DNA from: Albula goreensis
Lineage: Eukaryota > Chordata > Actinopteri > Albuliformes > Albulidae
DNA: 64,000 nucleotides
Direction of reading: 5' to 3'
Assembly: GCA_022829145.1 (NCBI GenBank)
Contig: CM040747.1
Span: 35,418,052 to 35,482,051, forward strand
Part shown: in pieces, positions 1-12,235 of the stretch
Numbering within the stretch: position 1 is the first letter of the stretch
How the letters are laid out: every line of letters starts with the position of its first letter
Notes under the pieces: generated by a model
Seen by the model: the letters and a program-made list of their open reading frames with translations, nothing else
The model's database searches: none
Told to the model about the DNA's origin: nothing
Program-made: the position numbers and the translations under genes

Positions 1-896
1 CCATGGGATGATGCAACAGAGAGCTTAACGAACCAAAGGAAAGAGGCAGAGAGAGAGGGAAAGAGAGAGATCTCAACAATCTAACTCTTGTTATTAACAC
101 TAGCGATTAATAGCTTCAGGAAGGTCATACCACAGAACTGGAATTTTGGAATTGGGAGATATATATCCTGCACAGTCAGACCTGACTGCCCAGAGAGGAC
201 AAGCTGTGCTCTCCAGCTGAGATTGAGCTGTCCTCCCTAAACAGAGGGCACTAAACACCTCAGATTATTCTGTGAGCCACCAGGAGGTGAGTAAAGGTAA
301 AGTAAAGGCAAGTCTAGTGCAGCTGTGAGTCCTGCAACCTGGTGTTCCAAGTCCCAGCCATGCCATTACTATTTGGAGTTGCATAATGACTGTTTTCCCA
401 AGTAAACCATAACATATATATTTAATAGGCTGCTGTGCCAATCTAATCATATTATTTATCGACAATATTGCTTGTTTATCGTGGTGGGTTTCAAAATGCC
501 ATGATCGCTGTTCACTGTCCATGGTTCTTAAGTGTCTGTTTACTAATGGTTGTGTGCGCGCTGTCTTCATGTGTAGGCTTACTTGAAATTTTGTTGATTT
601 TGTGTGGTAGGAGGAGGTGGCTGTAATGCATTTTTCACCATTGTTTTTTGTTTTGGTGCTCTCGCTCCCTCTGTGCTGTTTGCTCGTTGTATTACTAAGG
701 CTTTTTGTTTCAGTGCTGGAATTGTCATAGGTAACTTTTCCATTACTATAGGAGAAGAAACAGTTAGCTAGGTTGGTAGTTTGCTTTTTTCACAGCAAGG
801 GAAGGGGGGTAAGGGGGCCAAGGTTTAAGAGTCACGGTTTGCTACTGGTAACTGATGATCTGTCTGCAGTATGGTAAGTGGCATGCACATACTCAC
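1..896 (-). other. adcy3: adcy3 intron 7, partial
   Basis: This is the intron after coding exon 7, read on the minus strand, and it runs off the left edge. It starts with the donor GTGAGTATG next to base 897. The interior is AT-rich with a short GA-rich patch near 45-75. I see no exon and no recognisable transposon. The next adcy3 exon must lie outside the window. Confidence 0.7.
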
Positions 897-1062
897 CATT
901 CTGTTAAGCCCATTCTTGCCCTGAGGGCTTTTGGGGATGAGCACCAGGAAGGTCTCAATGCCCTTCTCCTTCAGGTAGTCACAGCGATCACCCCCGTTCC
1001 CCGGCTCCACCTCAAACTCTCCATGCAGACACTCCATCGTGCTTTGAGAGATGTGCACCCGT
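897..1062 (-). CDS. adcy3: adcy3 coding exon 7: end of catalytic domain C1
   Basis: The 166-bp exon encodes 55 residues after completing a split glycine codon. It starts [20 protein letters not shown], continues with [16 protein letters not shown], and ends GLNRM. This is the class III cyclase C1 C-terminal segment, in which RVHISQSTM follows the ANKMEAGG helix of exon 6 and KGIETF closes the fold. The acceptor reads TGTGGCAG and the donor GTGAGT. Phase matches exon 6 exactly: GG plus A gives Gly. The tail after KGIETF enters the variable C1b linker, which differs most between paralogues. Fish may carry two adcy3 copies and I cannot tell which this is. Confidence 0.93.
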
Positions 1063-2918
1063 CTGCCACACAGGTCAAAGGTTAAGGGTCACATCTGCTC
1101 ACACACTGAGGTCAGAAGTCTCTCACATACAGGAACACACATAGTTCACCTACCTGCCTGACCATTATTCCTGATTTTTTGTGTTTCATCAGTTGCTATG
1201 ATTGCTCAGTACACAATGCACATATTCATGTATACACTGATGATGCAGCTGCATTGTAAAAAGCTCCAGGACTGACGTTGATAGACTGGTAAGGAGGTTG
1301 AAGGTAAAATTGTTTATTTTATGAATACATCATGCTTTCAGACTTTTCGTTTTCAGAAAAGGAAGGGAAGCAACAGCAAGTTTACTTGTCTTCATATGTG
1401 ACAGTGTAAGGTGTAACCAATTTCTAACATTGTGCATTCTGCTTTTACGTATTGCATTTAATGTTGTCTTGTGTACACTTTCATATATATGTTGTTGTAT
1501 GCTGCCTTATCAGCAAGGTTCCCTGGGATTAAGGGATGAAATCTCAATGGAGTCTTCTCCTGATTACTGTAAATAAAGGATTAATACTTCTTTAAAACCA
1601 GCAACTAATTTAGACCTTGGAAACAAGGTACATGTTTGGACTCTTTAGCTAATCAGTGATTTACCAGAAGCACTTACAATAACCAATAGACACACTGGCC
1701 CACCTTGGACACTGACAGAATCTTGACATTCGTATCCTGAGTATTAACTCAGTCTTCCCTAGGAATACCCAAAAAGCATATTTCCACATGCCCCTCCTGA
1801 GAATGCACTCTCCCTGTCACAGGAGTAGATTAATGGTGAAGACACACTGGCAACGTCAATGCTGGCCAGAGAAGCCACCGCCATTCATTTTGAATGGGGA
1901 CATGTGAAAAGGCCGGTGCGGGGAATGATGGGATTGCAGGCGCTGAGCAGTGAACCAGCGAGGTGTTGAGAAGAAGTTGAAGTCAGTGAACTTTGGCCTG
2001 GCCGCTTCAAAACGTCAGAAAGCAGCAATCGATCAGATTTCACAACATTGCATTTTCACTCCACAGGTACAGTCAAATGCATGGAATAAAATAAAATGAG
2101 GAGGAACTTATTGCTGCTGCAAGCTTCCCTGAAATTTACGACCTTGCTCTGCCATTATACAGGGATAGTGACAGAAGAGACATTGCCTTTAAAAATCTGG
2201 CATTAATGGTGTGAAAATATAAGTATGTGTAAATATAGACTAATGTATCCTACACTAACATCACCTAATGTACAATAACAAGGTTTTCACCTATTTGGTG
2301 TAGCTAGGCTATTGGTTTCCCCCCCAACATCATAACTTGTAGGATAAATAGCCCACAACATTAATCAGAAAACCAATGAATAAAATCTGCCAAATAAAGA
2401 TTGTATCTCATACGTGCGAAATCTCACGTTTTACCTGAATCATGTTTTGTTAGAGTCACATGGTTGTGAAATGTAGCCTAAATTTCAGGGGTTGTCACAC
2501 TTTAAGAAATATATTAATACATAATACAAATAATGCAGTTAAGTCACACTGTAAGATATTTGCTGCATGTAGCCTAGTGACAGTCAATTTGTGAAACAGG
2601 AAGATGCCTGGGAGAATGAATCCGAATGAAACAAAGCTGGCGCTTATTAACATTCCATCTATTAGGGTGATCACAACAAAAACACTTTAAATTACCAAAA
2701 CAGTGATATTACCAATGAATATATATATCCGATTGATAGTGTGCTATTTACTTATTTCTGGTTATCTGTGGTAGTGAATAAAAACATGGCAAGTTATGAC
2801 TGTACAAGAGGACATGCCCACAAGCGTCGGGCAGTGGCAGGCAGCAGCGGTTTAGCACAGCTACAGTTCTATAGTTAAGTGGACGCAGGAATATTCTGTA
2901 GGTAAATGCCTCTCTCAC
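1063..2918 (-). other. adcy3: adcy3 intron 6
   Basis: This 1856-bp intron separates coding exons 6 and 7. It is AT-rich. Around 1830-2211 it holds a probable transposon remnant with a MADF-like reading frame on the plus strand (listed separately). The rest, including about 2240-2880, shows only short AT runs and a (TA)n tract near 2720. Confidence 0.7.
2092..2211 (+). pseudogene. MADF-like fragment, probable Harbinger-associated protein remnant
   Basis: A short plus-strand frame reads EELIAAASFPEIYDLALPLY, then RDSDRRDIAFKNLALMV. This resembles the start of a MADF (Myb/SANT-like) domain: E-x-L-I, then hydrophobic-P-x-x-Y-D, then Y-R-D and a basic/aromatic helix. PIF/Harbinger elements usually carry such a second gene next to the transposase. 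No DDE transposase is seen beside it and the frame closes soon after, perhaps at an intron or a truncation. It is antisense to adcy3. Assignment rests on motif spacing only; a chance frame is possible. Confidence 0.35.
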
Positions 2919-3077
2919 CCTGGAAGCCCTCCTGCCTCCATCTTGTTGGCGACAGTGACATCCGTGGACCAGACGTCGTACTGCCAGCGCTTCTGCCCCA
3001 GTACGCCCCCCAGGACAGTGCCTGTGTGTACCCCCACTCGCATGTCCACCTCTGTCTGTGTCTTCTCCCGCACATAG
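2919..3077 (-). CDS. adcy3: adcy3 coding exon 6: catalytic domain C1, nucleotide-binding part
   Basis: The 159-bp exon starts with one base finishing a Ser codon, then reads [52 protein letters not shown], and ends with two bases of a Gly codon. It contains the C1 signatures VGVHTG and [15 protein letters not shown] of mammalian-type membrane adenylate cyclases, which contribute to the C1/C2 active-site interface. Acceptor is TTTCAG and donor GTGAGA. No frame damage is seen. Confidence 0.95.
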
Positions 3078-3753
3078 CTGAAACAGCCAATCACAGTGGA
3101 CTATACACATCATCAACGCCGCTAGCATCACACTCATTTGCATACCATCATTTTACGTTTATATTTAATTTATTATAGCACAGCAGCACTCAGTGTGAGA
3201 GGCGAACCTGCAACTTCTAAGTTGCAAGCCAAACTTCCGAACCATACTGCAACACTGTCTCTCACCATCACAGCACAGCCATCACTCAAGTGTAGATCCA
3301 ACACAGCTAGAACCAGTGAGGAGTAGACTGGTAAAAAGGTAGAGCCTTTAACAAGGGCAGATGAGCTGGATACAGTGCAACAGCTGTTAATTTTATAGTT
3401 CAAACTGTCATAGTTTTCCATATGATTATTTTAAATCGTGAGAGGCTAAGTTCTGTGGCAGGTGCAGTGGCAGGGGAGCTCAGGTGAGGTACTGCCCATA
3501 AGCACATACACCCTTGAACCCTGGTCTTCTCCTCGTCACACTGACACTAGAAAGAGACTGTCCTAATCCCAAATCTCACACACACATTTCTTGGCTCATC
3601 TGAAAGTCTGAATGAATGAACAGATACCTGGGCCTGCCCTCCCTGGCCCACAAGCTCCACCCCAGGCCTGCCCTGCCAAACCTGTAAGCTCCAGCCCTAC
3701 GACCCGCCCCTGGCACTGCCTCCCCCACACCCCAACATCAGCCCTGCGCTCAC
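3078..3753 (-). other. adcy3: adcy3 intron 5
   Basis: This 676-bp intron lies between coding exons 5 and 6. It has standard GT and AG ends and no repeat that I recognise. The stretch near 3620-3740 is C-rich on the plus strand. Confidence 0.7.
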
Positions 3754-3881
3754 GAGATGGCCTCCACCATGGCCAGCCCCATCATGATGGAGCAGGCTGC
3801 GTGGTCCTCACGGAAGTCAGGCAGGCCACAGATGCAGTAGTAACAGTCCCCCAGGATCTTAATCCTCAGCTGGTGGTATTT
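3754..3881 (-). CDS. adcy3: adcy3 coding exon 5: catalytic domain C1, second metal aspartate
   Basis: The 128-bp exon reads [20 protein letters not shown] then [20 protein letters not shown] and AI, with the first two bases of Ser at the 3' end. LGDCYYC carries the second metal-binding aspartate of the C1 active site (about residue 368 of the assembled protein). The first is in exon 4. The acceptor is TCCTGCAG and the donor GTGAGC. Sequence and phase fit adenylate cyclase 3 closely. Confidence 0.95.
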
Positions 3882-4569
3882 CTGCAGGACAGAGACAAAG
3901 AGTCAATGAAGACATCATCAGTATATGTATAATATTCTCCGATATCAGCTCAGATAGGGGAATAGGGAATAGTGGGGGTTATACATAAAGGGTAACAGTG
4001 ATTCCTAATCATGCCATTACATCTCTGGGTCTGCATTCCAAGCTAACTCATAATGTACCAGCAGCAGCAGATGGAGCATTGATGCAGTCAGTAACAGCAC
4101 AATCCCCCGGTAATAGTGTTTTGCTGAATGAGGTTGGAATATGTCTGTGTTTTGAAAGGTGTCCATTTAAAGGTTGGCTGATGCAGTAGAGTCACATATT
4201 TGTGATGCAGTGGTGTGTCCTTCACTGAGCCCAAGCTATTCCATTGCCACCACAGCTTGCATTGCAAAGGCTACAACACACTCAGCTTTTCTGGGTAAAG
4301 AAGGATATCTGTGTGTCAGTACAATACATGTGTATGTGTGTACATGCATGTGTGTGTGAGAGAGAGGGTCCTGTGTGCCAGACTGCTGAACTAAATATTG
4401 AATATGTTTTAAAATATTTTTTTAAATATTCAAGGTCAATATGTTTTAAAATATTAAATATGTGTTACCTAACATTGAAATAATTTCTACCATGAAAAAG
4501 TTTGATTTCAAATGTATGTTTTTGTTTCACTTAAAAAATGCTATGATCCTTTGATTTATCCTAAATGTG
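3882..4569 (-). other. adcy3: adcy3 intron 4, left unique part
   Basis: This is the stretch between exon 5 and the LINE copy that fills the rest of intron 4. It includes a short GT-rich run with GA tail (4325-4365) and AT-rich palindromic sequence near 4400-4460 (repeated ATGTTTTAAAATATT). No coding signal was seen. Confidence 0.55.
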
Positions 4570-7224
4570 TTCATTCCATATCAACTGTTGGAATATATAG
4601 GGTCTGTGGTCCTCTGTTTATGGAATGAAGAGCACAGACCCTGAATTCCTCAGACGTTGATATTTTAATCCTAGTAGAAACTTGGTAGTGAGAGGATATT
4701 CTCTCCCATTGCCCCCAGGCTATGGTGGAATAATTGTGCCCTCAATCAAAAGACGGGAGGTGCAACATTGCAGAGACGCGGGAGGAATATTGGTGTGGTA
4801 TAAAGAGGAACTTACCAAACACATCACAGTGATGAAAACAGAACCAATGCACATTTGGCTAAAAATGAATAAAAACATTGCAAGTTGGGAAAATGATATA
4901 TACCTGTGTGTAGCTTACTCTGCCCCACACAATGTCTCCTTATTATAATGAAGAATCTTTAATACCCTGCATACACAGACCTGCAAGAACCTGCTTTTAC
5001 TGACCCACAGGGAAACAGCCATGTGTTTGGGAATGCCCGTCTATAACCAACCAATCAATAACAAAAGAAACAACCCCGTCATTATAATAAATAAAAGTGG
5101 CAAGGAGTTAGCGCATCTCTGTCAAGCCTTACGTCTGTAAGAGGGAGGTTTACATATTGCTCAGCTCTTGGAGCTAGCATTTTGGACTATGCTGTAACTG
5201 ACAAAGACACCTCCTCTATCAATACATTCACTGTCAGGCAACAAACTCCCTGTCAGACCATAATCAAATAAATGTGTTTCTGAAAAGAATTGGACAAACC
5301 AGCCACTCTCATACAGAGCACAGTAAGCTGTATAAACTAAATAAATCATGCAGATGGGATGAGAACAGTGCAGATAATTTCAGATGATTTAACTAACTCT
5401 ATTAACACATTCATCAATATGCAACACCAAAATAACAAAGCAGGCTTAAATCTGGCAATTGAAAATATCAATTATATTTTCCAAAAAGCAGCAAACAAAG
5501 CTGACCTAAAAATTCAAAATAAAAGGAGATGGAACAAAAATGAGAAATGATTTGACACTGAATGTATCAAATGAAAAACATAGCTAGCCCCATAACCAGA
5601 CTGAGACCTCAAGTATTGTGAATACAAAAAAACCTTAAAACAGAAAAAAACAAAATACTAAACAAATCTCTGCAAGACATAGAAAATACAGTTAGTCAAA
5701 ACCAGTTCTGGGAAACGTGGAACAATTTAAAACACAACAAAACAAGAGGAGCTAGCCATAAGAAATGGAGCTTATTGGACAATGACACCATAATGTGATT
5801 AAAGACAATCTAAAAATACAGGAATCAACCATCAAAAATAACCAAAACTCACTTCATAATCCAATCTCACACACAGAGCTAATACAAAAGCTCCAGTCTT
5901 TAAAAGTGAAAAAGGCTTGTGGTCCTGATGGAATCATGAATGAAATTCTTATATCCCCAATTCATAAAAGTGGAGACAAATTAGACCCCAACAACTACAG
6001 AGGCATCTGTGTAAGCAGTAATCTGGGGAGGGTATTATGAAGTATTTCAAATTCAAGAACTGTAACCTTCCTTAAAGAGCACAGTGTCCTGAGTAAAAGT
6101 CAAACTGGATTTCTTCAAAACCATCGTACCACTGACTATATTTACACCCTGCACACCCTAATAAATAAACATGTACACCAAACAAAAAAGGGAAGATTTT
6201 TGAATGCTTCATTGATTTCCAAAAGGCATTTGGTTCCATTTGGCATGACGGATTATATTACAAAATTCTCCAAAGTGGTGTAGGGGGTAAAGTTTATGAT
6301 ATCATGAAATTAATGGACTCAGAAAATAAATGTGGAGAGAAAAATGGTGAGGCAGGACTGTAACCTGAGTTTAACACTGTTCAATATTTACATTAATGAT
6401 TTAGCGGTGCAGCTGGAACAGTCTACGGGCTTCAGCCTCACTCTGCATGACACGGAAGTAAAATTCTTACTCTACGCAGATGACCTGGTTCTGTTGTCAT
6501 CCATAGAAGAAGGCTTACAACAGAACTTGGCTCTGGTAGAAATTTTCTGTCAGAACTGGGCAATGACTGTAAACCTAGAACAGACAAAAGTAATGATCTT
6601 CCAAAAAAAGGCTCGATGTCAGGAAAACAGATTCCAGTTTTTTCTAGGCAACACGGCCCAGAACACATTCTAAATTACACCTACCTTGATCTGAAAATCA
6701 CAACATCAGGAAGTTTTAACATGGCAGTGAATGCTTTAAAAGAAAAATCTCAAAGACTCTATGCTATAAAAAGAAAACTTCATAAAATTGGAATACCAAT
6801 TAAAACCTGGTTGAAAATGTTTGACAGTGTTATCCAGCCCATTGTGCTGTATGGATGTGAGATATGGGGTCCACTCAGTCAGCAGAACTATTCTAAATGG
6901 GATGAGCATCCAATAGAGACTCTGCATGTAGAATTTTGTAGAAACACTCTACATGTACAAAGACACCAAATAATGCATGCAGGGCAGAATAAGGCCATTA
7001 TCCAATGATGATAAATATCCAAAAAAGAGCACTCAAATTCTGGATGCACCTCAAACAAGCCCACAAGACACATTACAATTTAAGGCAATGAAAGCCCAAA
7101 AGGTCAGTTATGAAAAGAGCCCCCTCAGTCAGCTGGTACTGAAGCAGACTAACCCATTAACCTCACTAACACAAAACACACACCAGCACTGCTCACCAGC
7201 AAACAATCAGAATAAACCAAATTA
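4570..7224 (+). mobile_element. LINE copy, 5' part (endonuclease and reverse transcriptase), degenerate
   Basis: A broken plus-strand frame has the order of an APE-type LINE ORF2. Near 4680-4948 endonuclease-like sequence reads GGILVWYKEEL and NDIYLCVAYSAP. Around 5160-5300 comes its end (YCSALGASILDYAVTDKD). Then follow RRWNKNEKW (about 5530), KKACGPDG (about 5910) and NNYRGICVSSNLG (about 5990). The RT box YADDLVLLS is at about 6473, and the thumb-like segment with QPIVLYGCEIWGP near 6830. Many stops and frameshifts show it is dead. The copy stops abruptly at 7224, at the edge of an inserted element, and resumes at 15244. Clade is probably I/Nimb-like, from memory of the family; that label is tentative. 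Confidence 0.85.
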
Positions 7225-7309
7225 CCGTAAATTCTCAAATAGTGGGCCTTTATTTACTTTAACTGAAGAAAGAACCAGGCCTTTATTTGAGACAGGCTAT
7301 TATTAGAGA

Positions 7310-8680
7310 CAGGTCATTATTTATGATTTTTCACTTTTTGGAGCTGTATTTTGTAATATTGTAGTAATATTTCATTTCTAATTTATCCTATAAGGATTGA
7401 CGGGTACAGACAGGCTTCGGGTTACGAACGTCTGACTTATGGACAACTCCTACGTGTGAACTGACTGCCATATAGCCTATTATATTAAAAACTCAAGTTA
7501 AATACAATTGTTCGTAATAAGGAACACACGCAACACTTTGTGACGCTCGTGAAAACATTCCGCCTCCATTCGTGGAGAAAATCACTCTGGGGAAATTAAA
7601 GTCTTCAAATAAGTCCAAATAAATCCATACTTCCTCAGCTGAGCAGTTGTAAGCACACTTTCGGTGAAATGTTTGTATAAAAGACATTTTATTAAAAGTA
7701 TATACTGTATTATTGTGTTTAATATGTTTCACTGTACTTGGAAGTATTTTATATGCATAGAAAGGTAAAATATATACAATATACTGAGATGAACATTTGA
7801 CTGACGCTAAATATGAACCGTATGTACTTGTTCCAAATGGACATACAAGTTCAACTTAAAGCTGGGTACAGGCTGTATACCTACTACTCGAATATAGCCT
7901 ATACTGTACTGTATTGTATTTAAAGAATAAAAAAAATTAGGTCTACTACAAGCAGCTTGTGTCAGATTATAATGATGTGGTGATGACAGTAACGGCAGGC
8001 AAATAAAAAAACAACATTAAGCAATATCTTCAAAATATCAGATGGAAAAAAGTCACACAAAATAATCAAGCTTTGACATCATATAGAAATTTACTGGTCC
8101 ACAGATTCTCAAATAATAACAAACTGTATCATGGGAAAAATAAAGAGAACAGCAGATATATTGTTAGGCTACTTGAACTCAGAAAACTCTGAAAAACTCC
8201 AAAAACATGCATGGTAAAACATTAAAATCACAACTTACCATGGCAAATGCAAGCCTCTAGGTATTGGGTATTGTATAATTAATAACTATTCCTCCTCCTC
8301 ACCAATGCCATTATCATCGTCACAGAATTTGTTATATCCACAGATGGTTTTAATCTGTCGACAATTGTACTCTGTAATCTGGAGTCAGGGAATATTTATG
8401 CGTTACTATGATCTGCAAGGTCATAATGCAAATGAAACAGCGCAGATAGTTTAAACTTTGTGTGCTTTTGTGAGAGGCACAACATGAGACTGTTTAATTA
8501 AACTGATGCAATATGCATATCTGTATTTTGCATCATCTTGCATGCAATGCACAATAAAGTTTAGTTTAACAAATTGGTTGTTATGTGGTATGGTAGTTTG
8601 AATAACTGTCACCAGAGATGTTCTAAGGGACTTTCCGTTACCTGAATGAACATAATGTTAAGGGTAGTCGTGCAAGGGAC
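7310..8680. other. Non-coding left part of the 8-kb element
   Basis: This AT-rich stretch lies between the left terminal repeat and the transposase remnant. I see no coding pattern or internal repeat; it is presumably the 5' region of the element. Confidence 0.45.
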
Positions 8681-8691
8681 GTATTGCTAAT

Positions 8692-10675
8692 ATGTTAGCC
8701 TGGTTAAAAGGTAAACTAAACACAGTCCGTGAGCAGCAAACTAATGCCAGCGGTACAAACAAGGAGTCTACTGTAGCAGCAGCACAAACACCTGCAGCAG
8801 CTAATGTTACTGCTACTACCACAGCTAGCTACGATGTTAACAATAATGTCAGTAACCATGAATGGCCGAATGTTGGTCAAGGGATCACATGATGTATTTT
8901 TGCCGAATGAGCCCAGAACAACTGGCTCATTTTCAAAGACTATACGCTTGGCTGCAAAATATGTAGTAGCGTTCCATCACTTGCTACCCACAAACAGCAG
9001 GAACTGAGGTTGTCAACTGAGTGGTGAGAGTGTTTAATTAATGCTTTGGTACTGACAAGACTAAACAACAATCGCTGTGTAAGAAAATAAAGGAACATAG
9101 AGATTCGAAATCCCATTTAAAAGCAGCAGAAATAGTAAACATGGCATCCTGCAATGAAATGAACAGGCAAATTCAAGCCATGCACAGGGCTGAATAAGAT
9201 ACAACAGATACAAGAGTGTCCCGAACAGCCAACAAAATCAGCAAGCATGGGCGTCCATTCACAGATATGCGAGCTGATGTGACAGTGCAAGAGCTGAATG
9301 GAGATTTGCACTCTGACAAGACGTGTGCTGATATCATCAATCATATCACATCAGAGATGAAAAAAAGACAGACGAAAATTATGCATGTTGATCAATGAAA
9401 CCACATCAATCAGTGGCAAGTCTGTATTGGTTGTCTGTTTACATTGCCGACACAGAACCAGACATGTTTTTTTTTTGACCAGCTGGAACTGGATGGGACC
9501 ACAGCAAATGTTATCACAGAGACATTTCTGCCATGCCTTCACAAATATGGATTTGATGGCCATTTTTTGGGTGAGTGTTTTGTGGCCTTTGTATGTGATG
9601 GCGCATCAGTGATGCTTGGCAGAAAAGCAGGGGTTGTTACAAAACTTTGTGCCAGATTCCTAGACTTTTTTGTATGGCACTATTTAAATCATCGTCTAGA
9701 ATTAGCAGTTGGGGATGTTCTCAACGAGGTCAGCAGACTTAATCATTTTAAGATTTTCCTTGATAAGCTGTACACTTTATATCATGCCTCACCCAAAAAC
9801 CAAAGAGAATTGAATCAATATCAGAACAGAGTTTTGGGCAGCATCTTCTTTTCATTGGCCTTGTTTTGTCAATCCGCTGGGTGGCATTAAGTGAGAGGAC
9901 TATCAAAGCTGTTTGGGAGAACCACAGAGTGCTTCAGATGCACTTTTCTAGTGCTGCTCATGATGTAACCAGGGATTCAACAGAGAGAGCAAAATAGTCC
10001 ATGTCCATGATGTTCTCACCTCTGTGTCCTTTGTGTTTAATCTTGGAGTTATGTATGATGCCCTAACAGAACTGAGTCTCTCAAGGATACTCCAAAAGAG
10101 AGGCACAATGCTGCCTGAAGCAGAGAAGCTGCTGTTTCGACAGATAAGGGTGTTTGAGTCCATGGTTTGAACACCTGGCCCCCACACACAAACTGTTATT
10201 TGAGCTGAAACAGACAAATCAACACAGGACAATTCTTTCACAGCATGGACGAAAATATGAAATCTGGGACGGCTACAACAACTTCCTCTCATATCAGCAC
10301 TCAAGAAAGCTCCTCACATAAAGGTGAGAGCAAACTGATGACAGACTGAAAGGATCTACAACCAGACACTTGGCCTGAGTGAAATCTGGACATACAGCAT
10401 GGTGAAACAGGTGCTTAATTTATGTGACACATTTAAAAAAGAGAGAAGAGGAAGCATCCAGGGATTTCGAGAATACAAGGAACTGAGGGCATCCTGGATT
10501 CCAGCTGCCCTCAAGCCTCTTCTTAAAGCTGTCAATACCATTATGGGGTCTACCAGTGAATGTGAAAGAGCCTTCGGTTGAATGAATGATGTCCTTACAG
10601 TCAAAAGGAACTCCCTTGCTGTAAGCAGACTGTCCAACCTAGTTTTCCTGAAATGCAATGGAACACCATTACAGT
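8692..10675 (+). pseudogene. hAT-type transposase pseudogene (KIAA1586-like)
   Basis: Pieces in several plus-strand frames line up as one transposase. The N-terminal part starts MLAWLKGKL at 8692. A helical part reads ISKHGRPFTDMRADV (about 9238). The RNase H-like core has LELDGTTANVITETFLP and CDGASVMLGRKAGV (9480-9640), then WHYLNHRLELAVGDV. The C-terminal dimerisation signature MGSTSECERAFG is at about 10543-10580, followed by a stop and then LVFLKCNG. The S-x-x-ERAFG block is the hAT C-terminal hallmark. Multiple stops and frameshifts make it non-functional. The likeness to vertebrate KIAA1586-type proteins is my recollection of that family. Confidence 0.75.
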
Positions 10676-11167
10676 AGTTCAGTCCACAAAGTTATGTAAG
10701 CTCATGGTTGGCAAAGGGACAGAGATCCGCAGATGAGACAGCATGCGAGGCCCCTCACCATTCAGCAGCAACGGACCCCAAGACCTTCTGGAGCCTTTTT
10801 TAGTAGGTTACCATCTTTTCATCTTATAAAATTTAGAGCAGAGTTTAGATTTCTTTCTTTTTTTTTAGAAAAAGATTCAATATTTCTGTTTAGGCTACTT
10901 TTTTGTCTCATCCCCTGTCTTTAGCAATAAGTATGTGTCAGCACAATAGATCACAGGTGAATTCATTTACCATTTAATGTGATATCCTCACTAAATTCAT
11001 CTCCACACTGCTAACTAATCTTCTGCCTGAGCTCTGTCTCTTGCAGCTTCTGCCTCACAAAGGCAGGAGAAAGGCTGATGAAACAGCTACTTGGCAATTC
11101 AGTTCAATGCCATAACACACTGGTGCCATTTCTGTTAGTATTGCTGGGAGACACTTCTGCAGACCGG
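10676..11167. other. Sequence after the hAT transposase, unassigned
   Basis: This follows the dimerisation domain and includes a T-rich run near 10855-10870. It probably represents the 3' untranslated part of the element. No further domain is visible. Confidence 0.4.
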
Positions 11168-11480
11168 CACAGTGTTTGAGGTATTAGAATTACAAAGGGA
11201 TGTTGACCAGGACCAAATGAAGCCTTCTGTTAACAACCTCTTACCTGCAGTCTGTGAAACGTGGGGTACCCCATTACCATATATGAGCTATCACATGCTA
11301 ATGTATTTCCCTTAAACTGTATAAATGTTGACCACACAATGTAATCTTTGAACATTTTGCTCCATTCTTGTGGTCTCGCGGCCGGCTGTGTAAGTAAAGT
11401 ATCTGTCTTCAACTGCGAGCATCAGATCCGTCTCTTCATAAACAACATGGTTGTTTTACTCATTTTGAGAATTTATCTAT
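11168..11480 (-). repeat. Dispersed repeat copy 1 with conserved minus-strand frame
   Basis: This segment matches 20048-20366 in the same orientation. On the minus strand both copies keep an open stretch with the same residues: KTDTLLTQPA here and KTGTLLTQPA there, then EWSKMFKDY / AWSKMFNDY, TFIQFK, ACD-S and MVM. Agreement at protein level across diverged DNA suggests an exon of a transposon-encoded protein. I do not recognise the family. Confidence 0.6.
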
Positions 11481-12009
11481 TTACTAACAGTATGAACAGC
11501 TCTTATTCATTATGAATAACAATGTTTGTCATCCCAGAAATTTCTAGTGCCAGCTGAATTTATGCTGCCATCAGATAATGCAACTTTAATTGTCTACTGT
11601 TTATTTAGAATAGCCAATTTTGTCAATTTAACACAGCAGTATATCTCTAGACTGAATTCACTGCCACCTGTGTAGCTACTCTCTAATTTTCTTTCTGGCT
11701 AAACCCCTCTTCTATCTGTGTCTGTCTGTTGTGTGTGTGTGTCTAGGGATTGTGGAGTACCCATTTGATATGCCCCTCTGATAGATGTGGCACACCATTG
11801 CAGACCTGATGGCTGAGGACTTCCATTATCACACACACACGGCTGTGTGTATCAAATCAGTTGTTTGGCAAATGGTTCCTTTAGTAAATAAATTCATGTT
11901 GTACCAGCAGTATCTATTTTTTTCCACTGTAGAAATTTCAAACGTGATAATGATTTACATATACCAGCCAGTGTACAAGAGAGTACTGGCACCTTTTTTC
12001 CACTTCAAG
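11481..12009. other. Unassigned interior of the 8-kb element
   Basis: AT-rich sequence with a short (TG)n run near 11730-11742 and a (CA)n run near 11830. No assignable domain or end motif was found. Confidence 0.4.
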
Positions 12010-12235
12010 CACTGGATCAAGCTGTTTTTTATTTGAAAAAACCATGGACATTCTTTTTTTCTTTTGATTATCACCAACACTGCACTAAAAATGCAGGCTA
12101 TTCAGAGAAGCCCAGTCCCAGTGTTTGTGTCAGTTAATAAACATTAATTGAATGAGCAAATAAAGTTTTTGGTGAACCTGACGTAGTTGCGTTATTTTAA
12201 TATTTTGCGTTATTTAAAATATGTTACACAGGTCA
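12010..12235. mobile_element. hAT copy B, left segment (inverted relative to intron 2 copy)
   Basis: This matches the reverse complement of about 21835-22050 inside the 1208-bp hAT of intron 2: both share CATGGACATTC, the CCCAGTCCCAGTGTTTGTGTC block and AGTTGCGTTATT. It is the outer segment of a hAT copy whose other part lies at 14611-15085. The sequence between has been replaced by an insertion carrying a Harbinger transposase. Confidence 0.65.
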
